Positions 25,821 to 34,044 of a stretch of DNA of 64,000 nt are shown piece by piece. Position 1 is the stretch's first letter. Every line of letters starts with the position of its first letter. The notes under the pieces are model-generated. The model saw only the letters and a list, made by a program, of their open reading frames with translations, had not been told where the DNA came from and did no database searches. This DNA is from Bosea beijingensis (GTDB taxonomy: Bacteria; Pseudomonadota; Alphaproteobacteria; Rhizobiales; Beijerinckiaceae). The position numbers and the translations under genes were made by a program. The DNA is taken from positions 3,369,283 through 3,433,282 of the forward strand of contig NZ_CP132359.1 in assembly GCF_030758975.1 (NCBI RefSeq), read 5' to 3'.

Positions 25821-26465
25821 ATGAGCACACTGACCATCTGGACTTATGACTGGGTTCCCGAAGGCCCACGCGGCTTCGTGCGTGATCTGCGGTTGCGCTG
25901 GGCCTGCGAGGAGGCGGGGCTCGCTTATGACGTCCGCACGATTCCGTTTGACGGCCGCGAGACAAACCATCTCGCCCGCCAGCCCTTCGGTCAGGTTCCG
26001 TTCCTGGACGATGGCGCGCTGAAGCTGTTCGAGAGCGGGGCAGGGCTTTTGCACCTGGCGCGGAAGAGCGAGGCGCTGATGCCGCTCGATCCGGCTGGAG
26101 AAGCGGAAACGCTGCAATGGACGCTGGCCGCGCTCAACTCGATCGAGATGGTCAGCGTGCCCTGGTGGTTCCTGACCGTGACCGGCGCCGCCGAGAATCC
26201 ATTGACAGGGTGGCTGGGCATGCGCCTCGGCCAGCTTGAACAGGTGCTGAGCGAGCGCGAATGGCTCGCGGCCGGCCGCTTCACCGTCGCGGATCTGCTG
26301 ATGGCGGATGTGCTGCGGGTCGAGAAGGTGCGTGCCTTCGGTGATCGCCCGGCAAGCGAGGCCTATGTCGCCCGCATCACCGATCGCCCGGCCTTCAGCA
26401 AGGCGCAGGCCGATCAGATCGCCTTGTTCAAGACGGCGGACGGGAAGCGGAGCGCTGCGATGTGA
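25821..26465 (+). CDS. Glutathione S-transferase family protein
   Basis: A 214-residue protein with a thioredoxin-like N-terminal domain (LTIWTYDWVPEGPRGFVRDL, LARQPFGQVPFLDDG with the cis-proline, LFESGAGLLHLAR with the glutathione-gamma-glutamyl site) and an all-helical C-terminal domain (WLAAGRFTVADLLMADVLR, the conserved N-capping box). It may detoxify electrophiles or serve a specific pathway; the neighbours do not say. AGGAGG lies 11 bases before ATG 25821. Confidence 0.88.
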   Translation: MSTLTIWTYDWVPEGPRGFVRDLRLRWACEEAGLAYDVRTIPFDGRETNHLARQPFGQVPFLDDGALKLFESGAGLLHLARKSEALMPLDPAGEAETLQWTLAALNSIEMVSVPWWFLTVTGAAENPLTGWLGMRLGQLEQVLSEREWLAAGRFTVADLLMADVLRVEKVRAFGDRPASEAYVARITDRPAFSKAQADQIALFKTADGKRSAAM

Positions 26466-26498
26466 TGTCGAGAAGGATGAGGCCCGCGATGGCGGGCG

Positions 26499-27113
26499 TC
26501 AGAGCTCCAGGTTCTCGTCGAGCAGGTCGGCCGAGAGCGGGAAGCGGAATTCGGCGGCATAGCCGCCGTCGAAGCGACGCACGACACGGGCCGGGGTCGT
26601 GCCCAAGCGAACCGGCGTGTTGATCGGCAGGTCGAGATCGCTGGAGAAGGCGGTGCCCGACAGCGAGATATCGATGATGCGCACGATATGCTCGACGCCG
26701 TCATCCATCACCAGGGTCGAGCGCGGATTGCGCGGCACGATGCGCTCGTGGCGCCGGTCCTCGGGCAGGCCGAGCTCCTCGCGATTGGCGAGCCAGGTCA
26801 GTTGCGCCGTGAATTTCTCGCGCTTGCGGCTGGTCGCGGTGATCGTCATCGCGAAGCCTTCGGCCGTGGTGCGGACGCAGGTACCCTCGATGCGGCCGAG
26901 ATGCTCGAGATAGACGATGACGCGCTCGCCGGGCCTGGCCTTGGCCGGCGCTGCGAGATGAACGCCGCCGGGCGAGATATCGATCGACTGGCAGGGGTAT
27001 TCCATGCGGTTCGGCAGCATGTAGCGGCCCAACAACACCACTTTCATACGGTAATGCCGCCTGCGCTCGGCAGGGTAGGCAGCCGCACGGGGCGTTTTGA
27101 GCGCGCTCAACAT
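26499..27113 (-). CDS. Tandem PilZ domain protein
   Basis: A 204-residue protein with two PilZ-like units. The first has the RxxxR loop in ERRRHYRMKVV and the SIDISPGGVHL motif; the second has RRHERIVPRNPR and IIDISLSGTAFS. PilZ domains bind cyclic-di-GMP through such motifs and change motility, adhesion or polysaccharide output. The second unit keeps the arginines but has an altered (LSG) motif. The start at 27113 follows an AGGTCGG. A PAS_5 gene lies just upstream on the same strand, so both may form one signalling unit. Confidence 0.85.
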   Translation of the reverse strand: MLSALKTPRAAAYPAERRRHYRMKVVLLGRYMLPNRMEYPCQSIDISPGGVHLAAPAKARPGERVIVYLEHLGRIEGTCVRTTAEGFAMTITATSRKREKFTAQLTWLANREELGLPEDRRHERIVPRNPRSTLVMDDGVEHIVRIIDISLSGTAFSSDLDLPINTPVRLGTTPARVVRRFDGGYAAEFRFPLSADLLDENLEL

Positions 27114-27118
27114 CAATA

Positions 27119-27151
27119 ACCGACCTAGATTCCTTGATAATCCTAGGCCGG
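27119..27151. promoter_or_regulatory. Imperfect inverted repeat before the PilZ gene
   Basis: CCGACCTAG and CCTAGGCCGG form an imperfect palindrome centred near 27135, six bases before the PilZ start codon and after the stop of the PAS_5 gene. It has no U-run, so an operator or mRNA structure covering the ribosome site is more likely than a terminator. Confidence 0.35.
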
Positions 27152-27174
27152 TTTCGGTTAACGTATCGTTCCGA

Positions 27175-27744
27175 TCAAGCCCGCCCGCCCGGTAATACCA
27201 CGAGACGGGGCGGTTCAACACGGCGCTGCGCGGCGGGTGGGCGTGCGGCTGCCGCGGGCCAGAGCATCCTGAGCGAGATCATCCGCATCGATTCGATCGT
27301 GTCGAGGCCGAGCCAGTCCGGCGACAACGCGGGCGAGAGCGCGCCCAGGACGCGGGCATGGGTGCGGCCCCGATAGCGCAGCGGCAGCAGCAGCAATTCG
27401 AGATAGATCGGCGTGCCGGTCACCGATTTGCCGGAGAGACCGGCGACCGCGCCTGCGCTCTCGTCCATGACGGTCTGGACGAGGCGGCGCATGTCGCCCT
27501 GGGCCTCGACATCGGCCCAGAGCGCGGAGAAGGCGCGCCCGCGGAGTTCCTGGCCGATCAGGGCGCAGAGCCGCGTCCCCGCGAGCCGGAAGACCGGGCC
27601 GATCGGCTCGTTCTCCAGCACGAAGGTATCGGCAAGGGCATGCCGCAAGGCGCCGGGCTCGATCTCGCCGCGCTCCGGCGCAGCCCGGTCGCCGCGCAAC
27701 CCGTCCCAATATTCGAAAACCAGACGTGTGCTCGCGTTCTTCAT
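27175..27744 (-). CDS. PAS_5 domain protein
   Basis: A 189-residue single-domain sensor-like protein. The run FEYWDGLRGDRAAPERGEI followed by ALADTFVLE and FRLAGTRLCALIGQELRGR is the signature of PAS_5, a PAS-like family common in Hyphomicrobiales. No output domain is attached, so it would act by binding a partner; the PilZ gene next downstream is a candidate. The C-terminal 30 residues are proline- and arginine-rich. Confidence 0.82.
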   Translation of the reverse strand: MKNASTRLVFEYWDGLRGDRAAPERGEIEPGALRHALADTFVLENEPIGPVFRLAGTRLCALIGQELRGRAFSALWADVEAQGDMRRLVQTVMDESAGAVAGLSGKSVTGTPIYLELLLLPLRYRGRTHARVLGALSPALSPDWLGLDTIESMRMISLRMLWPAAAARPPAAQRRVEPPRLVVLPGGRA

Positions 27745-27914
27745 CCTGTGCCCATATCGCCCGTCTGTCTCTCCCTGGAGCGGTCCGGCGTCCGAAGACG
27801 GTGCGGATCCGTTCGAAAGGAGGACGAATCAATCTCTTGGAAGACCGCTGACGCATTCGCCGTGCCGTCTTGCCACCCCGTGCTGAGTCGGGGGAGGCGG
27901 CAGGGGCGTTAGGG

Positions 27915-27929
27915 TTAATCAAGTCTTAC
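27915..27929. promoter_or_regulatory. CtrA-like site TTAA-N7-TTAC
   Basis: TTAA (27915-27918), spacer TCAAGTC, then TTAC: one mismatch from the CtrA consensus, about 170 bases before the PAS_5 start and 230 bases before the rhomboid start. Confidence 0.35.
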
Positions 27930-28059
27930 GATTGTGGATGATCGTTAAAATGCGCATGAATCGCTCCGGAATTCGCGGATGGCGACGGCCTTTCGCAGAA
28001 CGAGGTGGAGGGGGGCGTGAGCCAGCCGTCCGGCATGACCGGGCGGCCTCACAGCCGGC

Positions 28060-28094
28060 GAAAAAGGGGACGGCGCGAGCTGCTCCCCTTTTTC
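28060..28094. terminator. Strong hairpin with A and T tracts, bidirectional terminator-like
   Basis: GAAAAAGGGGA (28060-28070) and TCCCCTTTTTC (28084-28094) pair perfectly over 11 bases with a 13-base loop. The T tract on each strand makes it a possible intrinsic terminator in both directions. It stands inside a divergent promoter region, so it may end a small RNA or act as an attenuator ahead of the rhomboid gene. Confidence 0.55.
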
Positions 28095-28156
28095 GTTGAA
28101 TCCCGGAGCGCCGGCCGCTTGCGCCGCGCCGGCGCTTCGGCAAGTGTGACGGCCGC

Positions 28157-28969
28157 ATGGCTTCCCAATATTCTCCCCCGCCGGGGCGCGAGCCCGTCTT
28201 CAACCTGCCTTCCGTCGTGGTCTGGCTGCTGGCGGTCCTGGTCCTGATCCAGGCTGGCCGCGCGCTGCTGTCCGACTATGGCGACTACGAGCTGATGTCC
28301 TGGTTCGCCTTCGTGCCGGCGCGCCTGACGCTCTGGCTCTCGCCGGGCCGCATCGACGATGTTGTGGGCGCGATGGCGCAGGCCACGGCCGGACAGGACG
28401 TGGCCGAGCGTCTGCAGCTCGTCAGGATCCTGCTCGCGGATGGCGGCGTCCGGCTCTGGACCGTCCTGACCTACGGCTTCCTGCACGGCTCCTGGCTGCA
28501 TCTCGTCTCCAACGCTGTCTGGCTCGCGGCTTTCGGCAGCCCGGTCGCGCGGCGGCTCGGGCCGGGGCGCTTCCTCAATCTGATGGCTCTGGCCACCATC
28601 GGCGGCGCGTTGCTGCACTGGTGGTCGCGCGATCTGGACGTGCTGCCGCTGGTCGGCGCCTCCGCCGGCATCTCGGGCGCGACGGCGGCGGCGGTCCGCT
28701 TCGTCTTCGCGCCGGGCCTGCGCTTCGGCGAGCTCGGCGACGATGCGGTGGTGCGGGCTATCCCCGCCGAGCCGCTCGGCCAGCTCTGGCGCAACTCGCG
28801 CGCGCTGCTGTTCATCGCGATCTGGTTCGTGACGAACATCCTGTTCGGTGCGGGGCTTGTGCCGATCTTCGGCGAAGAGACCAGCATCGCCTGGGAGGCT
28901 CATATCGGCGGCTTCGTCGTCGGGCTTCTGCTGTTTCCGCTGCTCGATCGCGGGCAAAAGGCACGCTGA
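28157..28969 (+). CDS. Rhomboid family intramembrane serine protease
   Basis: A 270-residue protein with six or seven membrane helices. The catalytic serine is in GASAGISGA (near residue 175), the catalytic histidine in AHIGGFVVGLLLF near the C-terminus, and the helix-2 signature HGSWLHLVSNAVWL is present. Rhomboids cleave membrane-anchored substrates within the bilayer. A loop of about 50 residues between the first helix and the HGS motif is longer than in GlpG-type enzymes. The substrate is unknown. Confidence 0.9.
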   Translation: MASQYSPPPGREPVFNLPSVVVWLLAVLVLIQAGRALLSDYGDYELMSWFAFVPARLTLWLSPGRIDDVVGAMAQATAGQDVAERLQLVRILLADGGVRLWTVLTYGFLHGSWLHLVSNAVWLAAFGSPVARRLGPGRFLNLMALATIGGALLHWWSRDLDVLPLVGASAGISGATAAAVRFVFAPGLRFGELGDDAVVRAIPAEPLGQLWRNSRALLFIAIWFVTNILFGAGLVPIFGEETSIAWEAHIGGFVVGLLLFPLLDRGQKAR

Positions 28970-29125
28970 CGCCGGCGGTCGGCCCGTATCCAACGCTCTT
29001 TAGAACCGTTTCGGAAACCTTGCCTGCGCCAAGGTCTTCGCCCACACTCGCCTCATTGCGAAGCACTTCCCGAGCCGGCCCGGCATGAAGAGTTTTGCCG
29101 GCCCTCGCGAAGTTCCAGCGAAACC

Positions 29126-29145
29126 GCGCGCCGGCGACGGCGCGC
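29126..29145 (+). promoter_or_regulatory. Hairpin just upstream of the CBS-gene ribosome site
   Basis: GCGCGCCG and CGGCGCGC form an 8-bp stem with a GCGA tetraloop of the stable GNRA type, ending a few bases before the AGGAGG ribosome site at 29150. It could tune translation of the CBS-domain gene. Confidence 0.4.
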
Positions 29146-29164
29146 CTGCGAGGAGGAACGGTCC

Positions 29165-29596
29165 ATGAATGTCGAGCAGTTGCTGAGCGGCAAGGGGCAC
29201 GATGTGATCTCGGTGCAGCCGCATCGGACGCTGGCCGAGGCGATCCGGACTCTCAGCGAGAAGCGCATCGGCGCCGTGGTGGTCATGGGAGCGGACGGAG
29301 CGCTGGTCGGCATTCTGTCCGAGCGCGACATCATCCGGGCTCTGGGCGAACTGGGTGCCGGCGCGCTTGAGAGCGCGGTCTCGCGCTCAATGACCTCGAA
29401 GGTCGTGACCTGCCGGCCGCAGACCAGCGTCGACGAGCTGATGGAGATCATGACGACCGGCCGTTTCCGTCACGTGCCTGTGGTCGAGAACGGCCGCGTC
29501 ACCGGCCTCGTCTCGATCGGCGACGTGGTGAAGCACCGGGTCGCAGCGATCGAGGCCGAGAGCCAGGCGATGCGCGACTACATCGCGATGGCCTGA
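29165..29596 (+). CDS. CBS domain-containing protein
   Basis: A 143-residue protein consisting of one CBS pair: repeat one around IGAVVVMGADGALVGILSERDIIR and repeat two around FRHVPVVENGRVTGLVSIGDVVK. Stand-alone CBS pairs bind adenine nucleotides and report energy status to partner proteins. It has a strong AGGAGG ribosome site with a hairpin before it. It faces the patatin gene tail-to-tail. Confidence 0.9.
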   Translation: MNVEQLLSGKGHDVISVQPHRTLAEAIRTLSEKRIGAVVVMGADGALVGILSERDIIRALGELGAGALESAVSRSMTSKVVTCRPQTSVDELMEIMTTGRFRHVPVVENGRVTGLVSIGDVVKHRVAAIEAESQAMRDYIAMA

Positions 29597-29621
29597 CGGG
29601 ATGCAAAAGCCCTGGAGGGCG

Positions 29622-30599
29622 TCAGCTCTCCGGCGCGATATGATTGGCGGCGACGAGCGCGGCGATGTCGTCGAGCGACCGCCGCGCCGCCTGCCGCCCG
29701 AGTTCGATGGTCTCGCCGGCGCGGTGGAAATCGAACAGGCCGATGCGGCCAAGCTTGGGGCCGATCATCACGTCGGGCGGATCGCCAGCCAATCGCGAGC
29801 GCGAGATGCGGTCCTGCGTGATGTTGAAGGCATCGATCATCACGCCAGCGAGGCCGGGGCGGTTCTCGGCCGGGCGGCCGACGATGTTGCGGACGCGCTT
29901 GGCCGCGCCGCTGATCCCGTCATACCAGCGTGGCTCCGGCTCGATCCGTAATTCCGGCACGAGCGGGTCGGGATCGGAGCTCTGGTCCTGGATGGTGGTG
30001 CCGCGGCCGGTGAGGTCGCTGTTGAGGTTGACGCAGATCACGACATCGGCGCCGAGCGCGCGCGCCGCCGTGACCGGAACCGGATTGACCAGCGCACCAT
30101 CCATCAGCCAGCGCCCCCCGAGCTTCACGGGGTCGAAGATGCCGGGCAGGGCATAGGAAGCGGTCAGCGCCTCGACCAGCGGGCCATGGGTCAGCCAGAT
30201 CTCATGGCCGAAGCCGAGCTCGGTCGCGACGGCGACGAAGCGGTGGTTCAGATCCTCGATCCGGAGGCCGTTCAGGTGCTGTTCGAGCAGGCGCTTCAGG
30301 CGTCCGCCGGAGATAAGGCCGGCGCCGCCGATATGGAAATCCATCAAGCCGACGATGCGGCGCTTGGTCATGCTGGTGGCGAACTCGCTGAGCTCGGGTA
30401 ATTTGCCGGCGGCGAGGCAGCCGCCGACCACGGCGCCGATCGAGGTTCCGGCGATGACATCGGGCGCGAAGCCGGCTTCGATCAGCACTTCCAGCGCGCC
30501 GATATGGGCCCAGCCGCGGGCCGCGCCGCCGCCGAGCGCGAGGCCGATCTTCGGCCTGACCAGGGCAGGCTGCCCCTCGATCGGGCGCATATCGTTCAT
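29622..30599 (-). CDS. Patatin-like phospholipase (RssA-like)
   Basis: A 325-residue patatin-fold lipid hydrolase. The oxyanion loop GLALGGGAARGWAHIG is near residue 20, the nucleophile elbow GTSIGAVVGG near residue 50, and the catalytic aspartate in WLMDGALVNPVP near residue 185. It should use a Ser-Asp dyad to hydrolyse phospholipid or other acyl esters, probably in the cytoplasm since no signal peptide is seen. Start at MNDMRPIEG; the upstream extension is low-complexity. Confidence 0.9.
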   Translation of the reverse strand: MNDMRPIEGQPALVRPKIGLALGGGAARGWAHIGALEVLIEAGFAPDVIAGTSIGAVVGGCLAAGKLPELSEFATSMTKRRIVGLMDFHIGGAGLISGGRLKRLLEQHLNGLRIEDLNHRFVAVATELGFGHEIWLTHGPLVEALTASYALPGIFDPVKLGGRWLMDGALVNPVPVTAARALGADVVICVNLNSDLTGRGTTIQDQSSDPDPLVPELRIEPEPRWYDGISGAAKRVRNIVGRPAENRPGLAGVMIDAFNITQDRISRSRLAGDPPDVMIGPKLGRIGLFDFHRAGETIELGRQAARRSLDDIAALVAANHIAPES

Positions 30600-30801
30600 T
30601 ACGGCACCACCTCCGCCGAGACCAAAGGCTCGCCGCGCGACACCATCCCACCGCATGGGCTCGTCCCTCCGTGGATCAAGAGGGTGTCAGAAGCCGATGA
30701 GCGAAAGATGAACGGCCAGCCTTTGGCGATTATCGCCTGTATTTGACGGATCCGTGAAGGCCTGCCGGCGGCATCGCCGATGCGTGCCGGGTTCAGCCCC
30801 G

Positions 30802-31209
30802 TCAGTCGCAAACGATCAGCGGCTTGCCCGCCTCGCCTCGCAGCGGCTGCACCCGGTAGAAGCAGGAACAGCGCCCGGTATGGCAGCAGCCGCCGTCCCC
30901 GGCGACCTTCACCTTGATCCAGAGCGCGTCCTGGTCGCAATCGACCCGCATCTCGACGATGGTCTGGATCTGGCCGGAGGTCGCGCCCTTGTGCCAGAGT
31001 TCCTTGCGGGAGCGCGACCAGTACCAGGCCTCACCCGTCTCGATCGAGCGCTTGAGCGCCTCGGCATTCATGTGGGCGACCATCAGCACCGCGCCGCTAT
31101 CGGCCTCGGTCGCGACGACGGTGACGAGGCCGTTCGCGTCGAAGCGGGGGCTGAGCACCGTGCCCTCCTCGAGGACGTGCTTGTCAGGCGCGGTGGGGAA
31201 AAGGCTCAT
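30802..31209 (-). CDS. hisI: Phosphoribosyl-AMP cyclohydrolase
   Basis: A 135-residue histidine-biosynthesis enzyme that opens the adenine ring of phosphoribosyl-AMP. Its metal sites are visible: the [11 protein letters not shown] magnesium motif and the zinc-binding cysteines in [16 protein letters not shown]. It lacks a fused HisE domain, as usual in alphaproteobacteria, and is separate from any other his genes. It lies in the folE neighbourhood on the same strand, but 290 bases and a palindromic repeat separate it from folE. Confidence 0.95.
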   Translation of the reverse strand: MSLFPTAPDKHVLEEGTVLSPRFDANGLVTVVATEADSGAVLMVAHMNAEALKRSIETGEAWYWSRSRKELWHKGATSGQIQTIVEMRVDCDQDALWIKVKVAGDGGCCHTGRCSCFYRVQPLRGEAGKPLIVCD

Positions 31210-31328
31210 CTCGGCTCCGGTTAAAGGCGGTCACTATGACGCGCCTTGTAATGAGAGTGCCAGGAGCGGCTAACGGAGCCGCCAAGTGGTGCAGACAGCT
31301 ATCGCAGACCCGTGGTCGGAACCACCCT

Positions 31329-31460
31329 TGTCATTCCGGGGCTTCGCGCAGCGAAGAGCCCGGAACCCACGACCGGGCGAGCGGCTGACAACCCGGCATA
31401 AAATGTCTCACCCGGTCGTGGGTTCCGGGTTCGCGCCTGCGGCGCACCCCGGAATGACAA
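31329..31460. repeat. Long nested palindromic repeat, copy 1
   Basis: About 130 bases with outer arms TTGTCATTCCGGGG and CCCCGGAATGACAA and inner arms CCCGGAACCCACGACCGGG and CCCGGTCGTGGGTTCCGGG. A second copy with the same arms lies at 36061-36190. It falls between hisI and folE. It resembles an intergenic mosaic element of the REP/BIME kind. No coding capacity is supported. Confidence 0.85.
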
Positions 31461-31499
31461 GAGCGGAGCGAAACCCGCGTGACCAAGCGTCAACAGCGC

Positions 31500-32144
31500 C
31501 TAAAGCCCCGGCGACTTCACCATCGTGAAGAAGCGGACCTGCTCGGCCGGGTCGTCGCGAAACACGCCGCGATATTGCGTGGTCATCGTCGAGGAGCCCT
31601 GCTTCTGCACGCCGCGCATCGACATGCACATATGCTCGGCCTCGACGAGGATGGCGATGCCGCGCGGCTCCAGCGCTTCCTCGATCACATCGGCGATCTG
31701 GGCCGTCATCGTCTCCTGCGTCTGGAGACGACGGGCATAGACATCGACGATGCGGGCGAGCTTCGACAGGCCGACCACACCCTTCGACGGGTAGTAGCCG
31801 ATATGCGCCTTGCCGACGAAGGGCACCATGTGATGCTCGCAATGCGAATAGAACGGGATGTCGCGGACGAGGACCATGTCGCGATAGCCTTCGACCTCCT
31901 CGAACACGCGGTCGAGGATATGGTGCGGGTCCTCGGCATAGCCCTTATAGAATTCCTTGTAGGCCTTCGCGACGCGACGCGGCGTGTCCGTCAGGCCTTC
32001 GCGGGAGGGATCGTCGCCCGCCCAGAGCAGGAGCGTGCGGACAGCAGCCTCGGCCTCTTCCTGCGTGGGCTTGCGGACCAGAAACTTGTCAGCGGAGGGG
32101 CCAACGGCCCCCTCGACGGACAAGGACTTAACCACAGGGATCAT
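31500..32144 (-). CDS. folE: GTP cyclohydrolase I
   Basis: A 214-residue enzyme converting GTP to dihydroneopterin triphosphate, the first step of tetrahydrofolate synthesis. The zinc ligands are seen as cysteine and histidine in [11 protein letters not shown] and a cysteine in [10 protein letters not shown]; substrate-binding regions [11 protein letters not shown] and [13 protein letters not shown] are typical of FolE1. The start at [12 protein letters not shown] is preferred. It is divergent from the NifU-like scaffold gene, a pairing recurrent in this order. Confidence 0.95.
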   Translation of the reverse strand: MIPVVKSLSVEGAVGPSADKFLVRKPTQEEAEAAVRTLLLWAGDDPSREGLTDTPRRVAKAYKEFYKGYAEDPHHILDRVFEEVEGYRDMVLVRDIPFYSHCEHHMVPFVGKAHIGYYPSKGVVGLSKLARIVDVYARRLQTQETMTAQIADVIEEALEPRGIAILVEAEHMCMSMRGVQKQGSSTMTTQYRGVFRDDPAEQVRFFTMVKSPGL

Positions 32145-32329
32145 GTGGTGCCTCCCGTTGGGACGATGAAGGCCTCGCAAGCCGCCCTTTCGGGGCCGCG
32201 GCAGCGAAGCCGGTGCGACAAGTTTGATGCCTCGCGGCGGAAGAGGTTCCCATGCCCTCCCGTTTTGCGACGATCAACCCTATATTGGATCTGCGTGCCG
32301 GTCATTCCAGACCGGCGAGAGATCGAGCC

Positions 32330-32776
32330 ATGCTGGACGACGTCTACAACAAGCGCATCCTCTCGCTTGCCGCCAACATCCCCCTGCTGCAGCGCCTGCC
32401 GTCGCCCGATGCGACGGCGCGCGCGCATTCGAAGCTATGCGGCTCGACCGTGACAGTCGATGTCACCATGGTGGGGGATGTCGTCACCGGCTTCGGCCAT
32501 GAGGTGAAGGCTTGCGCGCTGGGGCAGGCCTCGTCCTCGATCATGGCGCGCCATGTCGTCGGCTCGACGGCTGCGGAATTGCGCGCGGTGCGCGAGCAGG
32601 CCCACGCCATCCTGAAGGACAATGCCGCGCCGCCGGAGGGGAAGTGGGACGACCTTGCCGTGCTGGTGCCGGTGCGCGACTTCAAGGCGCGCCATGCCTC
32701 GACGATGCTGACCTTCGACGCGGTGGTCGATGCGATCGACCAGATCGAAGCCAAGCGGCGCGAGGCGGCAGCCTAG
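32330..32776 (+). CDS. NifU/IscU-like iron-sulfur cluster scaffold protein
   Basis: A 148-residue IscU-fold protein. Two of the cluster-ligand cysteines are recognisable (SKLCGSTVTV and VKACALGQASSS), but the region that carries the third cysteine in IscU/SufU reads ARHASTMLTFD, with alanine there. It is therefore an IscU-like paralogue that may bind a cluster differently, bind zinc, or accept sulfur. The start at 32330 (MLDDVYNKRILSL) fits the family; the upstream frame is not coding-like. Confidence 0.85.
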   Translation: MLDDVYNKRILSLAANIPLLQRLPSPDATARAHSKLCGSTVTVDVTMVGDVVTGFGHEVKACALGQASSSIMARHVVGSTAAELRAVREQAHAILKDNAAPPEGKWDDLAVLVPVRDFKARHASTMLTFDAVVDAIDQIEAKRREAAA

Positions 32777-32783
32777 AGCCCGC

Positions 32784-33530
32784 TCACTTCACGCCGAAGG
32801 CGGTGCGGATTTCCGGGACGGTCTCGTCGTAACGCACCTTGAAGGCCCGGTCCGCGAGCAGGGCCTTGGCGACGGCGCGCCCGACCTTGTCGCCGGCGAC
32901 GAGGTCGCTGGGGTAGTGGAAGCCGCAGATGAGACGGCTCTCGCCATAGCTCTTCACCCGCTCTTCCAGCTTGTCCGAGAGCTCGGGGGCCGCCGCTTTC
33001 AGGAGTTCGGCATAGAGCGCCGCCGTGGCGGCATGGCCGGACGGGAAGGAGGTGCCCTCCGGGCGGGCACCGGGGCAGGGCTTGATGCGGACCTTGGCCC
33101 AGACGGAGAAGGGCCGCTGGCGGCTGGTGAGGCGGTGGACGCTCTTCAGGAGGATGCCGAGCTCGACCTGCGCCTCGCGGAAGAGCAGCCGGACCTCGCG
33201 ATGCGTGCCATCGATATAGCCGGTGTCCATGCCGTTCAGGAAGTTGACCAGCGCGACGCGCTGGTCGGCGATGGCGGCCTGCTCACGCTCTGGCGTGCGG
33301 TTCAGCGCGATCTGCTGCACCTGCTCGAACTCGGCCTTGCCCTCGGGGCTGTTCTGCGCCGGCGGCAGGCCGATGATCTTGGCGATGTCGAGCTTGGCAC
33401 CGTCGAGCCAGAGCAGGTAAGGCCGTTGCTGGGCCGAGGCTGGCATGGCGAGGCCGAGGCCCACGGCCAGCCCGGCACCGAGCAGGGCCTTGCGAATGAG
33501 GGCTTGGCGAAAGCGAGCGGCGCGCATCAT
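32784..33530 (-). CDS. PAP2-family acid phosphatase (class A-like), exported
   Basis: A 248-residue protein with a signal peptide ending near MPASAQQ. The PAP2 motifs FPSGHAATAALYAE and SRLICGFHYPSDLVAGD carry the catalytic histidines, with an arginine-rich first motif around SRQRPF. It fits class A non-specific acid phosphatases of the periplasm. Two adjacent ATGs (33530 and 33527) are equally possible. It is divergent from yidD, only about 35 bases away, and its stop is 7 bases from that of the scaffold gene. Confidence 0.88.
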   Translation of the reverse strand: MMRAARFRQALIRKALLGAGLAVGLGLAMPASAQQRPYLLWLDGAKLDIAKIIGLPPAQNSPEGKAEFEQVQQIALNRTPEREQAAIADQRVALVNFLNGMDTGYIDGTHREVRLLFREAQVELGILLKSVHRLTSRQRPFSVWAKVRIKPCPGARPEGTSFPSGHAATAALYAELLKAAAPELSDKLEERVKSYGESRLICGFHYPSDLVAGDKVGRAVAKALLADRAFKVRYDETVPEIRTAFGVK

Positions 33531-33565
33531 GTGTCCGGTATCGAGCAAGGGAAGCGGTTCTGGTT

Positions 33566-33979
33566 GTGGCTGAACGAAACGAAGCAGACGATCTATTCCA
33601 GCGTCTCTTTGTTAAGCAAAGATTTTCGCTGCTGCGAAGCGTCGCGCTTTTCCCCAGAAAGACCGCACATTTTGCCATCCGCGGCTATCAACTGAGCCTT
33701 TCCATGCTGGTCGGGCGGCATTGCCGGCACTGGCCGAGCTGCTCGGCCTATACCGACGAGGCGATCCTGCGCTACGGGCTGTGGCGCGGCGGCTGGGTCG
33801 GTTTCGCCCGTATCTGCCGCTGCAATCCATGGGGCACGAGCGGCGTCGACATCGTCTGCGAGGCATTGCCGCCCGCGGCGAGGTGGTATAGGCCATGGTC
33901 CTATGGCCGCTGGCGCGGGACAAACGTGCCGGCGGCTTTCGATTCCGACGCCGAACCGACTGCGGGCGACGGGACGTAA
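33566..33979 (+). CDS. yidD: Membrane protein insertion efficiency factor YidD
   Basis: A 137-residue protein with the YidD core: AIRGYQLSLSMLVGRHCRHWPSCS, then YTDEAILRYG and CNPWG. YidD binds the inner membrane through an amphipathic N-terminus and helps YidC insert proteins. Compared with the usual 70-90 residues, this copy has N-terminal and C-terminal additions, the latter acidic and disordered-looking. It is not next to rnpA/yidC as in many bacteria. Confidence 0.9.
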   Translation: MAERNEADDLFQRLFVKQRFSLLRSVALFPRKTAHFAIRGYQLSLSMLVGRHCRHWPSCSAYTDEAILRYGLWRGGWVGFARICRCNPWGTSGVDIVCEALPPAARWYRPWSYGRWRGTNVPAAFDSDAEPTAGDGT

Positions 33980-34044
33980 ACCTCACATTCGCAGCCGGTC
34001 TGACTTACGGGGTCCGTATCCCCGAGTGAGCAGGAGCACGATCG

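Larger units (their letters stand above)
27745..28156. other. Intergenic region with a CtrA-like site and a terminator-like hairpin
   Basis: A 412-base gap between the divergent PAS_5 and rhomboid genes. It holds a near-consensus CtrA box (27915-27929) and a perfect 11-bp hairpin flanked by A and T tracts (28060-28094), listed separately. Short frames crossing it are low-complexity and not counted. Because both flanking genes point outward, a terminator here is unexpected and may mark an untranslated transcript. Confidence 0.45.
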
